Shown piece after piece: positions 16,823 through 25,409 of a stretch of 64,000 bases of DNA. Location of the stretch: assembly GCF_947166265.1 (NCBI RefSeq), contig NZ_CAMVDO010000001.1:186001-250000 (forward strand), in the 5' to 3' direction. A program made the position numbers and the translations under genes. This stretch comes from an uncultured Fibrobacter sp. (lineage in GTDB: Bacteria > Fibrobacterota > Fibrobacteria > Fibrobacterales > Fibrobacteraceae). Below the pieces are notes generated by a model that saw only the letters and a list, made by a program, of their open reading frames with translations, had not been told where the DNA came from and ran no database searches. Each line of letters starts with the position of its first letter. Positions within the stretch are counted from its first letter, which is position 1.

Positions 16823-17641
16823 ATGATAGGTGCAATTATCGGTGATACGGTGGGGTCGATTTACGAGTTTGACAACATCAAGACGAAAGATTTTGAGCTG
16901 ATCAAGGACGGCATTTCGCCCACAGACGACAGCATTTTGACATTCGCGACGGCGGATTGGATTATGCGCGGGGGCGAAGCATGGAAATACTATGTGGCAT
17001 ACGCGAGCAAGTACGATTGTCCGGTTGGCGGATACGGCGGCAGTTTCACCAGGTATGTCATCGATGCCCGCGCTACGGGACAGGGCAAGCCCTACGACAG
17101 TTGCGGTAACGGTTCTGCGATGCGCATCTCGCCGGTGGGTTGGGCATTCAACACTAAAGAAGAAATTCTTGCCAAGGCGAAGGAATCCGCGGAATGTACG
17201 CACAATCACCCCGAAGGCATCAAGGGTGCGCAGGCGACGGCACTTGCCATTTTTATGGCACGCAAGGGAGCTAGCAAAGACGAAATCAAGACGACCATGG
17301 AAAGCGAATTCGGCTACGATTTGAATTTTACGCTAGACGAGCTGCGTCCAGAATACAGTTGGGCTTACCCCGGAGCGGCCCTTTGCCAAGGAACAGTCCC
17401 GCAGGCGATCCGCTGCGTACTCGAAGCCACGGACTACGAAGACGCCATCCGCAACGCCGTTTCACTCGGCGGGGACAGCGACACTCTCGCCTGCATCGCA
17501 GGGGGAATCGCAGAACCCGTGTTCGGCGTTCCGAAAAAATTGTATACCATCGGGATGAATATTTTAAAGCATTACTTCCCGGAGCCGCACAAGCTCGTGA
17601 TCGATTTTGAGAAGAAATTCGGGAACCGAATTCTAGAATAA
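16823..17641 (+). CDS. ADP-ribosylglycohydrolase (DraG/ARH family)
   Basis: The family removes ADP-ribose from proteins, nucleic acids or small molecules using two metal ions. The 272-aa protein is close to the usual length of compact bacterial members. It begins MIGAIIGDTVGSIYE with the conserved GDxxGxxyE. It has the metal-binding TDDS at 34-37, a GNGSAMRISPVGW block, the NHPEGIKGAQATALAIFMA helix, and the C-terminal metal motif GGDSDTLACIAGGIAE. The start at 16823 follows AGGAG; a longer upstream frame is not supported. It stands beside accessory genes and has its own promoter. Its ADP-ribosylated target is unknown; no ADP-ribosyltransferase is visible in the window. Confidence 0.9.
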   Translation: MIGAIIGDTVGSIYEFDNIKTKDFELIKDGISPTDDSILTFATADWIMRGGEAWKYYVAYASKYDCPVGGYGGSFTRYVIDARATGQGKPYDSCGNGSAMRISPVGWAFNTKEEILAKAKESAECTHNHPEGIKGAQATALAIFMARKGASKDEIKTTMESEFGYDLNFTLDELRPEYSWAYPGAALCQGTVPQAIRCVLEATDYEDAIRNAVSLGGDSDTLACIAGGIAEPVFGVPKKLYTIGMNILKHYFPEPHKLVIDFEKKFGNRILE

Positions 17642-17663
17642 ATGCAACTTTTTCGCAAGAAGG

Positions 17664-17757
17664 GAGATCCCCGCCTGCGCGGGGATGACAAACAAGAAAA
17701 GAGGGGATGACATTCAAGAATACGGTGATGACATTTAAAGAGCGCGGGGATGACACG
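17664..17757. repeat. Cluster of GGGGATGACA palindromic repeats
   Basis: Three degenerate copies of a small element ending GGGATGACA, GGTGATGACA or GGGGATGACA. The first has the palindromic core CCCCGCCTGCGCGGGG. The same element occurs at 19935, 20656, 34520, 37620 and 60271. It belongs to the widespread REP-like class. Confidence 0.7.
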
Positions 17758-17774
17758 CAGCCGAGCGAGCAGCG

Positions 17775-18899
17775 TTACTCGAACATCATGCCTTCGTCTT
17801 CATCGCTTTCGCCGTCGTCGTAGTCATCCATAGACTTGTCGCCGCCGGGGACGATGATAAGGCCGAGCGTCACGGGGTCGCCCTTCATGTTCAAGTAGGC
17901 TTCGAGCCACAAGTTCGTGGAAAGGCGGAGCAAGCGCAGGTCGAGCATAGTGCCGCCCTTGTGGATGCTTTTCGGATTCAGGTTAAAGAAAAGGAACTTC
18001 TTGTTAATGTACTCGAAGCGGTCGTTTTCGTAGTTAATCGCCCAGTCAGAATTGCCGTCGTTTTCCTGACGGTAGGTGCAGCGGTCATTGTCGATGTCAC
18101 ATTCGAAACTTGCACTTTCGTGGTAGCGTTTGTTCCATTCGCGGCTAAAGGCGCAGCTCTGCACGCGGCCCGCCCCGTTGCGTTGCTTGTTCAGCTGGTC
18201 GTTGATAACCACGTAGTCCATCTTCTGATTTTTCACCTGTTCGTAGACATTCATCAAGATGATGTACGCTTCGATATCCTTGGGGCATTTTCCCGTCAGG
18301 TTCACGTCCTCGTGGGCTTTCAGGAGTGTCTGCTGCAGGTCTATGTCAATGGCATCGGGAATTTCGCTTTCCTTAATCTTGTCGAGCACCTTCTTGGGCG
18401 GGACAAAGACTACCTTGTCGCCTTTCTTGATGGCATAACCGAGCTGGTCGCGCACGTAATCCAAGCACTGCTGCACGTGAATATGCACCGTATTGGATCC
18501 GCCCGACACAAAGTCCACGCCAAAGCGCACATTCCATTCGCCAGCGGTGTTGCCGACATTCTTGTCGATTTCGCAGAAGGGATCTTCGCGGATACCGTCG
18601 ATAAACACGACCTTCGCATTGAGTTTCGTCACAAGCGATTCTTCTTTATCGATGACGCCCCCCAAGCTCCAGAAGTTCGGATTCAGGCGAAGTACTTCGG
18701 CAAAGGCCTTGTCGCCATCGAGCGCAGGGAGCAAGGAATCGTTGCGGGCATTCTTTTCCTTGAGGAGTTCGGAATATTCCGTGGTTACGGTCATGTTGCT
18801 AAAACCATTACGTGCCTGCGGAGCGGGAAACGCAAACGCAAGCGACGTCGCAAACAGGCTAAAAGCCGAGACAAGAGCAAATAGGGAAAAACGTTTCAT
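17775..18899 (-). CDS. Exported protein of unknown function with acidic C-terminus
   Basis: The 374-aa product starts MKRFSLFALVSAFSLFATSLAFA, a Sec signal peptide with no lipobox. I recognise no domain. The mature part has several short Cys-containing segments (NVGNTAGEWNVRFGVDFVSG, a CAFSREWNKRYHE region, CDIDNDRCTY) and ends in an Asp/Glu-rich tail (about 25 residues). It is likely periplasmic or surface exposed. The ATG at 18899 follows a GTG at 18902; a TATTTT box eight bases upstream and no ribosome site suggest a leaderless mRNA. It is divergent from nrnA and does not form an operon. Confidence 0.7.
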   Translation of the reverse strand: MKRFSLFALVSAFSLFATSLAFAFPAPQARNGFSNMTVTTEYSELLKEKNARNDSLLPALDGDKAFAEVLRLNPNFWSLGGVIDKEESLVTKLNAKVVFIDGIREDPFCEIDKNVGNTAGEWNVRFGVDFVSGGSNTVHIHVQQCLDYVRDQLGYAIKKGDKVVFVPPKKVLDKIKESEIPDAIDIDLQQTLLKAHEDVNLTGKCPKDIEAYIILMNVYEQVKNQKMDYVVINDQLNKQRNGAGRVQSCAFSREWNKRYHESASFECDIDNDRCTYRQENDGNSDWAINYENDRFEYINKKFLFFNLNPKSIHKGGTMLDLRLLRLSTNLWLEAYLNMKGDPVTLGLIIVPGGDKSMDDYDDGESDEDEGMMFE

Positions 18900-18907
18900 C
18901 ACCGTAT

Positions 18908-18965
18908 AAAATACAAAAAATGATCGAGCATAGAGATCGCCGCGCGGAGTTTAGTTTACTATATT
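18908..18965. promoter_or_regulatory. Divergent leaderless-type promoters
   Basis: Plus strand: TATATT at 18960-18965, exactly seven bases before the nrnA ATG. Minus strand: TATTTT at 18908-18913, eight bases before the ATG at 18899. Neither gene has a ribosome-binding site, so transcription probably starts at or next to the start codon. Confidence 0.55.
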
Positions 18966-18972
18966 CCCTTAC

Positions 18973-19932
18973 ATGACAATCGAAGATTTTTTGAAAGAAG
19001 CCAAAACCGTAGCTATTTTCGGACATGTTCGCCCGGACGGCGACTGCGTAGGTTCCACTACGGGAATCTACAACTACATCCAGGACAACTATCCGAGCAT
19101 TCATGCGGACCTGTACCTCGAAAACTTTCCCGAAAGTTACAAGATTTTACGCGGGGCAAGCGACGCCAAGCCTCTCTACACCTCCGAAAATAACGCAGGC
19201 CTCCCCTATGACCTCGTATTCCTAATGGATACGCCGAGTTTCGAGCGCGTGGGTGCAAACGGAGCCGAATGCCTGCAGACCGCCAAGAAGAGCATCAATA
19301 TCGACCACCACATTTCTAACCCGCTGAACCTCTGCACCCTGAACCTAGTAGAACCCGAGGCAAGTTCCGCAAGCGAAGTCCTGTACGTGAACCTCGACAA
19401 GGAAAAAGTCAGCCGCGAGACCGCCAATTCCCTGTACCTCGGGATTGTGCACGACACGGGCGCCTTCAAGTTCAGCTGTACCGGCAAGCGCACCATGCAG
19501 GTGGTCGGCGACTTGATCGAAAAGGGAATCGACTTTGCGAAAATCGTCAACGAGACGTACTACACGCGCACCTACAAGCAGACGCTCGTGACCGGATTCG
19601 TAATGGAAAACTGCAAGCTCGGGCTCGGCGGTAAAGTGGTCTACGCCCACATCACCCCCGAAGACATGCAGCGTTTCGACGTGACGCCGGTGGAACTGTC
19701 CAACGTCATCGACACCATCCGCGAAGTCGGCGGCACCGAAGTGGCCTTGTTCCTCTACCCCGTCAACGGCAAGTATAAGATTAGCCTGCGCAGCAACTAC
19801 ATCGTGGACGTGAACGCCATCGCACGTGAATTCGGCGGAGGCGGCCACACCCGTGCCGCCGGCGGTGACACCAACGACACCCCCGAAGCGGCGATTGAAA
19901 AGATTCTTGGGCTAATCGAAAAGCAACTTTAG
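18973..19932 (+). CDS. nrnA: DHH-DHHA1 phosphoesterase, NrnA-like (nanoRNase/pAp phosphatase)
   Basis: NrnA degrades very short RNA oligonucleotides and dephosphorylates 3'-phosphoadenosine 5'-phosphate in the cytoplasm. The 319-aa protein has the DHH metal-binding motifs in order: FGHVRPDGDCVGS (motif I, usually HxxPDGD), VFLMDTPSFERVG (motif II), INIDHHISN (the DHH motif, around residue 115) and, in the C-terminal DHHA1 domain, EFGGGGHTRAAGG. Length fits the family. It has no ribosome site but a TATATT box seven bases before ATG. Whether it prefers nanoRNA, pAp or cyclic dinucleotides cannot be told from sequence. Confidence 0.9.
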   Translation: MTIEDFLKEAKTVAIFGHVRPDGDCVGSTTGIYNYIQDNYPSIHADLYLENFPESYKILRGASDAKPLYTSENNAGLPYDLVFLMDTPSFERVGANGAECLQTAKKSINIDHHISNPLNLCTLNLVEPEASSASEVLYVNLDKEKVSRETANSLYLGIVHDTGAFKFSCTGKRTMQVVGDLIEKGIDFAKIVNETYYTRTYKQTLVTGFVMENCKLGLGGKVVYAHITPEDMQRFDVTPVELSNVIDTIREVGGTEVALFLYPVNGKYKISLRSNYIVDVNAIAREFGGGGHTRAAGGDTNDTPEAAIEKILGLIEKQL

Positions 19933-19967
19933 ATCGCTTCGGGGTTTCACCCCTCGCGATGACGTTA

Positions 19968-20633
19968 TTAAAACAAGAACAGCGCAATAGCGAGGGCAAT
20001 AAACACGCAGCCGCTAAACCAGTTGATGTTGCGGTTCGCCTTTGGTGAATTTCGCAGGAATTTCTTGACGGAACCCGCCAACACCGCCACCGTGCCAAAA
20101 ACAATCAACGTTGCCAAAATGAATTCCGCCCCCAAAATGGCCGTCTGCAGGCTCGGATGAATCGGACGTTCCGTCTTGACGGCAGGCGGAATGAACGACA
20201 GCAAGAAAAGCACCGCTTTCGGATTCGTGAGATTCATGACAATGCCGCGAAGGTAGAGCTTTTTAAAGCTAATTTCATTCGCAATCGCATCCCTGGATTC
20301 CGTCACTTCGCCATTCTGGCTCGTTCCAGAATGACAAATTTCCTCGTCCAATTTCACCACCCCCGTACGTACCCGAAAACTCTTGTAGGCTAGGTAAAGC
20401 AGGTACGCCGCACCAAGGCACTGCATCACGAAAAAGGCCCTCGGACTCGCGGCAATCAGGGCAGACACGCCAGCAACCAACAGACAAATCTGCACGACAA
20501 TTCCCGAGCAAAGCCCTAAAATGATGCAAAAGCCAGCCCGCACCCCATGCGTCGCACTTTGCGCAAGCACAAACAAATTATCTGGACCGGGAGCAACGCC
20601 CACCACCAGCGCCGCTATAAAGAATTCAAGCAT
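19968..20633 (-). CDS. LysE/RhtB-family amino-acid exporter with repeat-derived insertion
   Basis: The 221-aa integral membrane protein begins MLEFFIAALVVGVAPGPDNL, with the family PGP motif, and has about six transmembrane segments. Members export amino acids or their analogues. Residues about 97-118 (ICHSGTSQNGEVTESRDAI), in the cytoplasmic loop after the third segment, are encoded by 20291-20336. That DNA matches the dispersed REP-like repeat (CCAGAATGACA). So the repeat seems to have inserted in frame in a tolerant loop. The other conserved block, RGIVMNLTNPKAVLFLLSF, is intact, so it is likely still functional. Substrate unknown. No ribosome site is obvious at 20633. Confidence 0.85.
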   Translation of the reverse strand: MLEFFIAALVVGVAPGPDNLFVLAQSATHGVRAGFCIILGLCSGIVVQICLLVAGVSALIAASPRAFFVMQCLGAAYLLYLAYKSFRVRTGVVKLDEEICHSGTSQNGEVTESRDAIANEISFKKLYLRGIVMNLTNPKAVLFLLSFIPPAVKTERPIHPSLQTAILGAEFILATLIVFGTVAVLAGSVKKFLRNSPKANRNINWFSGCVFIALAIALFLF

Positions 20634-20655
20634 AGTAATCAGTTGGCTGAGCCTA

Positions 20656-20700
20656 GAGATCCTTCGACTACGCCCCTACGGGGCTCCGCTCAGGATGACA
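20656..20700. repeat. REP-like repeat (GATCC...GGATGACA)
   Basis: GAGATCCTTCGACT, a palindromic CCCCTACGGGG and the closing CAGGATGACA. It is related to the elements at 17664-17757 and 60271-60320 and lies between two minus-strand genes. Confidence 0.65.
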
Positions 20701-20718
20701 CCGTGTGTCTGTTTTAAA

Positions 20719-21234
20719 CTACAATTTCTCTAAGAAACTGTCGACGTCAAGTTCGTCAAGGTCTTTCTGCAAATCGGCAAGCGCATCGTCAGAAATCGAC
20801 TCGGCATCCTTTCTCGATTCAGCATCGCCACTGGGTCGCTGAGGTATACCTTCCGCCATATTCGCCGAGAGGTTTTCTGCAGCGCTTTCAAATTCCGAGG
20901 GAGCAGAACCTTCGCGCGGACTAGGCAGACTGTCGCTTTTTTCCAGGGCGCGTTCTTCCGCCAAGGATTCCGACGCATCGACCATTTTCTTGAGAGCCTC
21001 TGCCACGGCACCCATCGCACCGCCATTGCTGACAACGGCGTCAATGGCACGGCTGAGTTTCTTGCGGAGTCCGGCAAATTCTTCACGATCGAGTTCCGCG
21101 ACCTCTCCATGATAGTACATCAAGGGCGTCTTGCAGCGGGCGCAGCAAAACACCATCATGTTCGCGCCATCTCCCTGGATTTGCGCATCAAAAGATGTAC
21201 CGCAGTGCGGGCAATCGATATGGAATTCACTCAT
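20719..21234 (-). CDS. Zinc-ribbon protein with acidic low-complexity tail
   Basis: The 171-aa protein has a zinc-ribbon-like N-terminus with two CxxC knuckles: CPHCGTSF (about 9-16) and FCCARCKTPLMYYH (29-43). After a short helical part (LRKKLSRAIDAVV) come about 90 acidic, Ser-rich disordered residues and a short Leu/Asp helical end (DLQKDLDELDVDSFLEKL). It is probably cytoplasmic and could bind nucleic acid or protein. There is no known family. Start: TACATT seven bases before ATG at 21234, consistent with a leaderless mRNA. Confidence 0.7.
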   Translation of the reverse strand: MSEFHIDCPHCGTSFDAQIQGDGANMMVFCCARCKTPLMYYHGEVAELDREEFAGLRKKLSRAIDAVVSNGGAMGAVAEALKKMVDASESLAEERALEKSDSLPSPREGSAPSEFESAAENLSANMAEGIPQRPSGDAESRKDAESISDDALADLQKDLDELDVDSFLEKL

Positions 21235-21395
21235 ACCCTATAATGTAGAAAAATTTGACTACCCAAAGCCAAGCATACCACAATATTTTATCTTTACGCC
21301 GTCCATCGCGCTTTGTGTACTTTTACGTTTTTTGTTTATTTAGCTCAGGATGACACAACATTTTCCGACTGTCTATTTCCTACTTCTAACTCACT

Positions 21396-22544
21396 ATGCT
21401 TTGCCAGTGGCTTTATCATTTAACCAGCATTGATCTTTTCGACGGTCGTCTGTTCCGTGCAGGTGCAGCCGCCATGCTTTCCATTATCTTAGTCATGTGC
21501 TTTATGCCGATTTACATCCGTAAGCTCCAAAGCCTTGACGCTACCAGCGACTTCGACAAGGACGGCAAATCAAAATCCCCTCCGATTATGGGAGGCCTCT
21601 TGCTCGTTGTTGTCGTCGAAATCGTTTCGCTCCTGGTCTGCAAAATGAATGGCTACACGATATCCACCCTGGTGATTCTCGCCGCGTTCTCGGCGGTGGG
21701 CGCCATCGACGATATCGCAAAGGTCAAGGCCAAGCGCCTAGTCAAGCTCGGAAAAATCAAGGCCGCCGACTATATGGACAAGGCCGACGGCATTTCCAGC
21801 AGCCTGCGCCTGTTCCTCTATTTCCTGTTCAGCCTCGTGGTCGCCATATTCTGCTACAAGTTCATCCCCGAACTCAAGGGTGACCTCACGATACCGTTCC
21901 TCCCCATCGACGTTTTCCAACTGCATCTCCCCAACTGGATTTTCGTTGCCTTCATGACGTTCGTGATTGCGGCCTCTGCCAACGGCACAAACTTTACCGA
22001 CGGTCTCGACAGCCTCGTTTCGGTTCCGATTCTCACGAGCATGGTGTTTGTTGGTCTTGTCGCTTACGTGAGCGGCAACTTCATCTTCAGCCAGTACCTG
22101 AGCGTTCCGTACCTGCCCGGCTGCGACGAACTGTTCCCCCTTGCAACCGCCATTGCAGGTTCCCTACTCGCTTACCTGTGGTTTAACAGTCCTCCCGCCG
22201 AAATCTATATGGGCGATGCCGGTTCCGTGGGCTTCGGCGCTGCGATCGGCATTATGTTCATCCTGGTTCAGGCAGGGCTTTTCCTCCCCATCGTGTGCAT
22301 CATCATCATTGCCGAAGCTTGCTCCGTTTTGCTCCAGATTACTTGGTTCAAAATCACCAAGAAAACATCCGGCGAAGGCAAGCGCATTTTCCTTTGCGCA
22401 CCACTCCACCATCATTACCAAAAGAAGTGGGAAGGCCGTTTCCCGAGCAAGCCGCTGATGAATTCCAAGATCGTCTGGCGTATGCACCTGGTGAGCATCT
22501 TTGCCCTCATCTTCAGCATGGTGGTATTCTTCGGGATAAGGTAG
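21396..22544 (+). CDS. mraY: MraY-like phospho-N-acetylmuramoyl-pentapeptide transferase
   Basis: MraY makes lipid I from UDP-MurNAc-pentapeptide and undecaprenyl phosphate in the inner membrane. The 382-aa protein has about ten transmembrane segments and the catalytic motifs in order: PPIMGGLLL, GAIDD(IAKV), NGTNFTDGLDSL, AEIYMGDAGSVGFG and the C-terminal PLHHHYQKK. These mark MraY rather than WecA-type enzymes. It stands alone here and is not embedded in a division and cell-wall (dcw) cluster. The extra residues relative to E. coli MraY (360 aa) are partly in the loop around SVPYLPGCDELFP. No clear ribosome site precedes ATG 21396. Whether the genome has a second copy cannot be told from this window. 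Confidence 0.9.
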   Translation: MLCQWLYHLTSIDLFDGRLFRAGAAAMLSIILVMCFMPIYIRKLQSLDATSDFDKDGKSKSPPIMGGLLLVVVVEIVSLLVCKMNGYTISTLVILAAFSAVGAIDDIAKVKAKRLVKLGKIKAADYMDKADGISSSLRLFLYFLFSLVVAIFCYKFIPELKGDLTIPFLPIDVFQLHLPNWIFVAFMTFVIAASANGTNFTDGLDSLVSVPILTSMVFVGLVAYVSGNFIFSQYLSVPYLPGCDELFPLATAIAGSLLAYLWFNSPPAEIYMGDAGSVGFGAAIGIMFILVQAGLFLPIVCIIIIAEACSVLLQITWFKITKKTSGEGKRIFLCAPLHHHYQKKWEGRFPSKPLMNSKIVWRMHLVSIFALIFSMVVFFGIR

Positions 22545-22565
22545 GGGAAGAATCCCCCTGATTCC

Positions 22566-22655
22566 AGCCTCGACTCAGCCTAAGCCGCACGCTCACAGGT
22601 CCTCGCCTTCGGCTGCGGAAAGTTCGCTTAGCGGTTAGGCTTTCGCCGAGTCTTA
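22566..22655 (+). other. Structured intergenic element after mraY
   Basis: An outer inverted repeat (GACTCaGCCTAA at 22571 and TTAGGC...GAGTC near 22635-22653) encloses an inner stem-loop (GCCGCA / TGCGG with a TTCGGC stretch). The structure is visible by eye; no known RNA family is recognised and it is followed by unrelated sequence and the terminator at 22731. The strand is a guess. Confidence 0.35.
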
Positions 22656-22730
22656 CATCACCCCCTCTCCTAGGGAACACCCCTAAAACCCCTTAAATTA
22701 GTGATAACAACAGTTTGATTAAAAATGTTA

Positions 22731-22760
22731 AAAGCTGCAAAAAATTGTTTGCAGCTTTTT
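22731..22760. terminator. Terminator-like hairpin upstream of the GH45 operon end
   Basis: AAGCTGCAAA pairs with TTTGCAGCTT and is flanked by A-runs and T-runs, so it could work in both directions: as the end of the mraY transcript and, on the minus strand, the end of the GH45 operon. Confidence 0.7.
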
Positions 22761-22838
22761 ATTTATTTCGATTTTCAAATGTCTATGGTTTTAGCATTGG
22801 GTAAATTTTGACACGGCTCGCGAAAAGCAAGCATCACA

Positions 22839-24458
22839 TCAATATCTCTCTATTAGCACATCAGGGCATTCCACTTCGACATAATTGAGTAACGGAGAGC
22901 TCGCTGCATGCATGAAATCGGCGAGGAATAAGCACCCCTGCATAGCCTCAGTATCGTTTTCAAAGGAGCCCTTGCATTTTTCCTTAAGGCAAGAGAGCGT
23001 TTTTGTTGGATCGTAACCAGAGTCCTTTTCACAATCGCCTAGAAGACCGCCATATTTCATCCCCTGAGCCCCCCAACCCATGCTAGAGCAACCTTCGAAG
23101 AACTCCCCCATTCCTCCTCCTGGAATCTTGATATCAAATTGGCCTTGAGTAATGCTAAAGTCTGTTGTCATGACGATAAGTTTCTTATCTGCAATGGCTT
23201 TATGATTAGCATCAGTGGAGTATTTACCCGCACCATTAAAAGTAAGCTGATAGCATTTACCGCAGGCACCTCCATCGATTTCAGAAACAGCGGCAAAAGC
23301 AAATCCAATTCCTTCACAGCCATCAATCGTAAACGGGCTTTGGCTCATGCAAGTCATTTGATTGCCACCTTCACAAACACTAAGTTCATTCCAATTCGTA
23401 TTTGGAGTCCTACCCTTGTCAGTACATTGTTTTGAATTGTAGCTAGTTACTTCTGGCCAAGAGCAAGTAGGTTTGCAGCAGTCCCAATAACGGCTAGCAA
23501 AGCCACTACCTCTCGCACCATTTTTTTTCACAGTGATATTTGGACAGGTAGATGGCCCCGAGGCCGTCGCAGTTACAGTCGGACATATCACATCAACAAC
23601 AGTGCTGTCGGCATTCATAACTTTAAGAGTCGGCGTTTGCGTCTCACCCTTTGCTGTGAAGGTGTGGGTAAAAGACATGCCTGTTTCAGAGTCATTCCAA
23701 ACATAGTCGGTAATTTTTGATGCAGATGTACACCCCGACACCGTCCAAACCGCATTCGGTTGTGCGGCATAGTCAATCTCCGCAGCAGAAGTCGAGCATT
23801 CACAATATGAGATTGGATCACCGTTCACCAGCAGCGGAGAACATTCTATCACTGATTGTTTCAAGCCCATTGTCACGGTCAACAACGCTAGGTGCTTACC
23901 CGATGTTGCATAGGTGACCGGAGAAGAGGTCATGCCCGTACCATCACCGTCGCTACCGAAATTCCATGAATAGGATGCGCCAAGGAAATCCTGCATCGAA
24001 CCTTCCGACAAATTCGGGGTAAAGTTCCACGCAACAGAACCGTTCTTCTCTATCGTTGCCTTAGCCGGAGCACAACTACCAAGACCCGTCACAACCACAG
24101 CTGCAGAAGAAGAACTTACCGGGTCAGTTCTTCCTACCGAAGACGAGGAACTTTTAATCACCCAACCGGCACTACTCTTGGGAATCGCTATTTCACTGCT
24201 ACTATTCACCAATGATTCCGAAGAAGCTAAGTCAATATGAGAAGACGATGACGACCCTTCAACAATGAAATTACCGCGAGACGAAGAAGAAGACTTGAAC
24301 AAACCCGTATTCAAAGCCTGCAATTCTTTCAATTCATCGATCTGATCGTCGATCTCATCAACGTAATCGGTGCAAGCAGCAAGCAAGGCGAAAGACGATA
24401 GACCAAAGACGAATGACAATTTCGCCCAATTCTTAATTCCAAATTTCGACTTCATCAT
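22839..24458 (-). CDS. GH45 endoglucanase lipoprotein with polyserine linkers
   Basis: GH45 enzymes cut internal beta-1,4 bonds of cellulose and related glucans by an inverting mechanism. The 539-aa protein has a lipoprotein signal (FGLSSFALLAAC, Cys29), Ser-rich linkers (about 55-120), two PKD-like modules (about 130-210 and 225-300) and a C-terminal GH45 domain (about 305-539). The GH45 signature ASRYWDCCKPTCSW is clear; Asp326 corresponds to the catalytic Asp. FDIKIPGGGMG (Asp442) corresponds to the second catalytic Asp of fungal GH45. Many cysteines flank these, as in the family. It is anchored to the membrane, probably cell-surface. Start at 24458 (GGAGG upstream). It overlaps the operon of the CsgG-like 24470 gene by 11-nt spacing, implying co-expression. 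Confidence 0.9.
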   Translation of the reverse strand: MMKSKFGIKNWAKLSFVFGLSSFALLAACTDYVDEIDDQIDELKELQALNTGLFKSSSSSRGNFIVEGSSSSSHIDLASSESLVNSSSEIAIPKSSAGWVIKSSSSSVGRTDPVSSSSAAVVVTGLGSCAPAKATIEKNGSVAWNFTPNLSEGSMQDFLGASYSWNFGSDGDGTGMTSSPVTYATSGKHLALLTVTMGLKQSVIECSPLLVNGDPISYCECSTSAAEIDYAAQPNAVWTVSGCTSASKITDYVWNDSETGMSFTHTFTAKGETQTPTLKVMNADSTVVDVICPTVTATASGPSTCPNITVKKNGARGSGFASRYWDCCKPTCSWPEVTSYNSKQCTDKGRTPNTNWNELSVCEGGNQMTCMSQSPFTIDGCEGIGFAFAAVSEIDGGACGKCYQLTFNGAGKYSTDANHKAIADKKLIVMTTDFSITQGQFDIKIPGGGMGEFFEGCSSMGWGAQGMKYGGLLGDCEKDSGYDPTKTLSCLKEKCKGSFENDTEAMQGCLFLADFMHAASSPLLNYVEVECPDVLIERY

Positions 24459-24469
24459 TCCTCCGCCTC

Positions 24470-25402
24470 CTAGAACGCAACGCTTAGGCAAACACCAATA
24501 GCACCGACAATAGCAAGCCCTACACCCACCGTGCGAAGATTCTGCCCCGATTCAGCATCATCTCGATTTTTCTCAAGTTCACCGACAGTATCGCCACCCT
24601 TATCAGCAGCCTTTTTTGCCTGGCTATTCCCAACAACGGCAAGTACCACGCCAGTCACTGTCGCTACAGCGCTAATACCCAGCGGAAGCCAATGGATTTC
24701 GCTTGTTTCGGCAGCATCTACATTAGCAGGAACGCTTTCGCCCACTTTATCTTTTTCATCGAGTTCATCATAAGCATCTTGTGCAAGAACCCGCACAGAA
24801 TCGCTTTTATTCGGTTCATTCGCTTGAGCAATCAATGTGTAAGGATTGTCTTCCGGTTCACGAACAATCGTCTCGACAGTATCTCTTTTCTCAGGAATTT
24901 CCTGTACTACAGGAACAGGTTGAGACATTTCTTTGACGATTCTGAAAAATTCAGGCGACTGTTTTTTTATCAATTCCAACAGTTCTTTCAAGTTGGTTCC
25001 CTGACCATTAAAACTTGCAACAAGTTTATTGCCAGCCGTTTCATATAGTTCCGCAGACAGCGTGAGTTCACCATCAAAGTTACCAACCCGCATTTGGCAA
25101 ACAAAATCCGCAGAAATATTCTTTCCCGTTTCTACAAGGCAACTACCTTCGCAATCTTCAATCGCTTTACCCGGAGGCAACATCTGTTGGATGTTTTCTC
25201 GAGTCATAATTGTATAATTCTGGGTTGCAGGAAGTTCCTTGACGGCTTGTTCTCGCAACACATTCGTCAAATACTGACGGTCTGTTAAAGATACCGATTC
25301 TTTTGCGATGCCATCGGCCCCCGTTTCAAGGACTGCCACATGAGTTGCAAATGCTTCAGCAACTAGCATAAAGCATATAATAATAAATAGGAAAATCCTC
25401 AT
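24470..25402 (-). CDS. Exported protein with CsgG-like N-terminal region
   Basis: The 310-aa protein starts MRIFLFIIICFMLVAEAFA, a signal peptide (no lipobox seen). Residues about 30-140 (TDRQYLTNVLREQAVKEL, YTIMTRENIQQMLPP, CEGSCLVETGKNISADFVCQ) resemble the conserved sensing domain common in CsgG/LpoB-type proteins and other secretion-related outer membrane factors. A predicted membrane pair lies near the C-terminus (WLPLGISAVATVTGVVLAVV and TVGVGLAIVGAIGVCLSVAF). It lies immediately upstream of the GH45 gene (11-nt gap), forming a two-gene operon, so might help export or anchor the enzyme, which is inference. TATATT seven bases before ATG suggests a leaderless start. Confidence 0.65.
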   Translation of the reverse strand: MRIFLFIIICFMLVAEAFATHVAVLETGADGIAKESVSLTDRQYLTNVLREQAVKELPATQNYTIMTRENIQQMLPPGKAIEDCEGSCLVETGKNISADFVCQMRVGNFDGELTLSAELYETAGNKLVASFNGQGTNLKELLELIKKQSPEFFRIVKEMSQPVPVVQEIPEKRDTVETIVREPEDNPYTLIAQANEPNKSDSVRVLAQDAYDELDEKDKVGESVPANVDAAETSEIHWLPLGISAVATVTGVVLAVVGNSQAKKAADKGGDTVGELEKNRDDAESGQNLRTVGVGLAIVGAIGVCLSVAF

Positions 25403-25409
25403 ATAAAGA

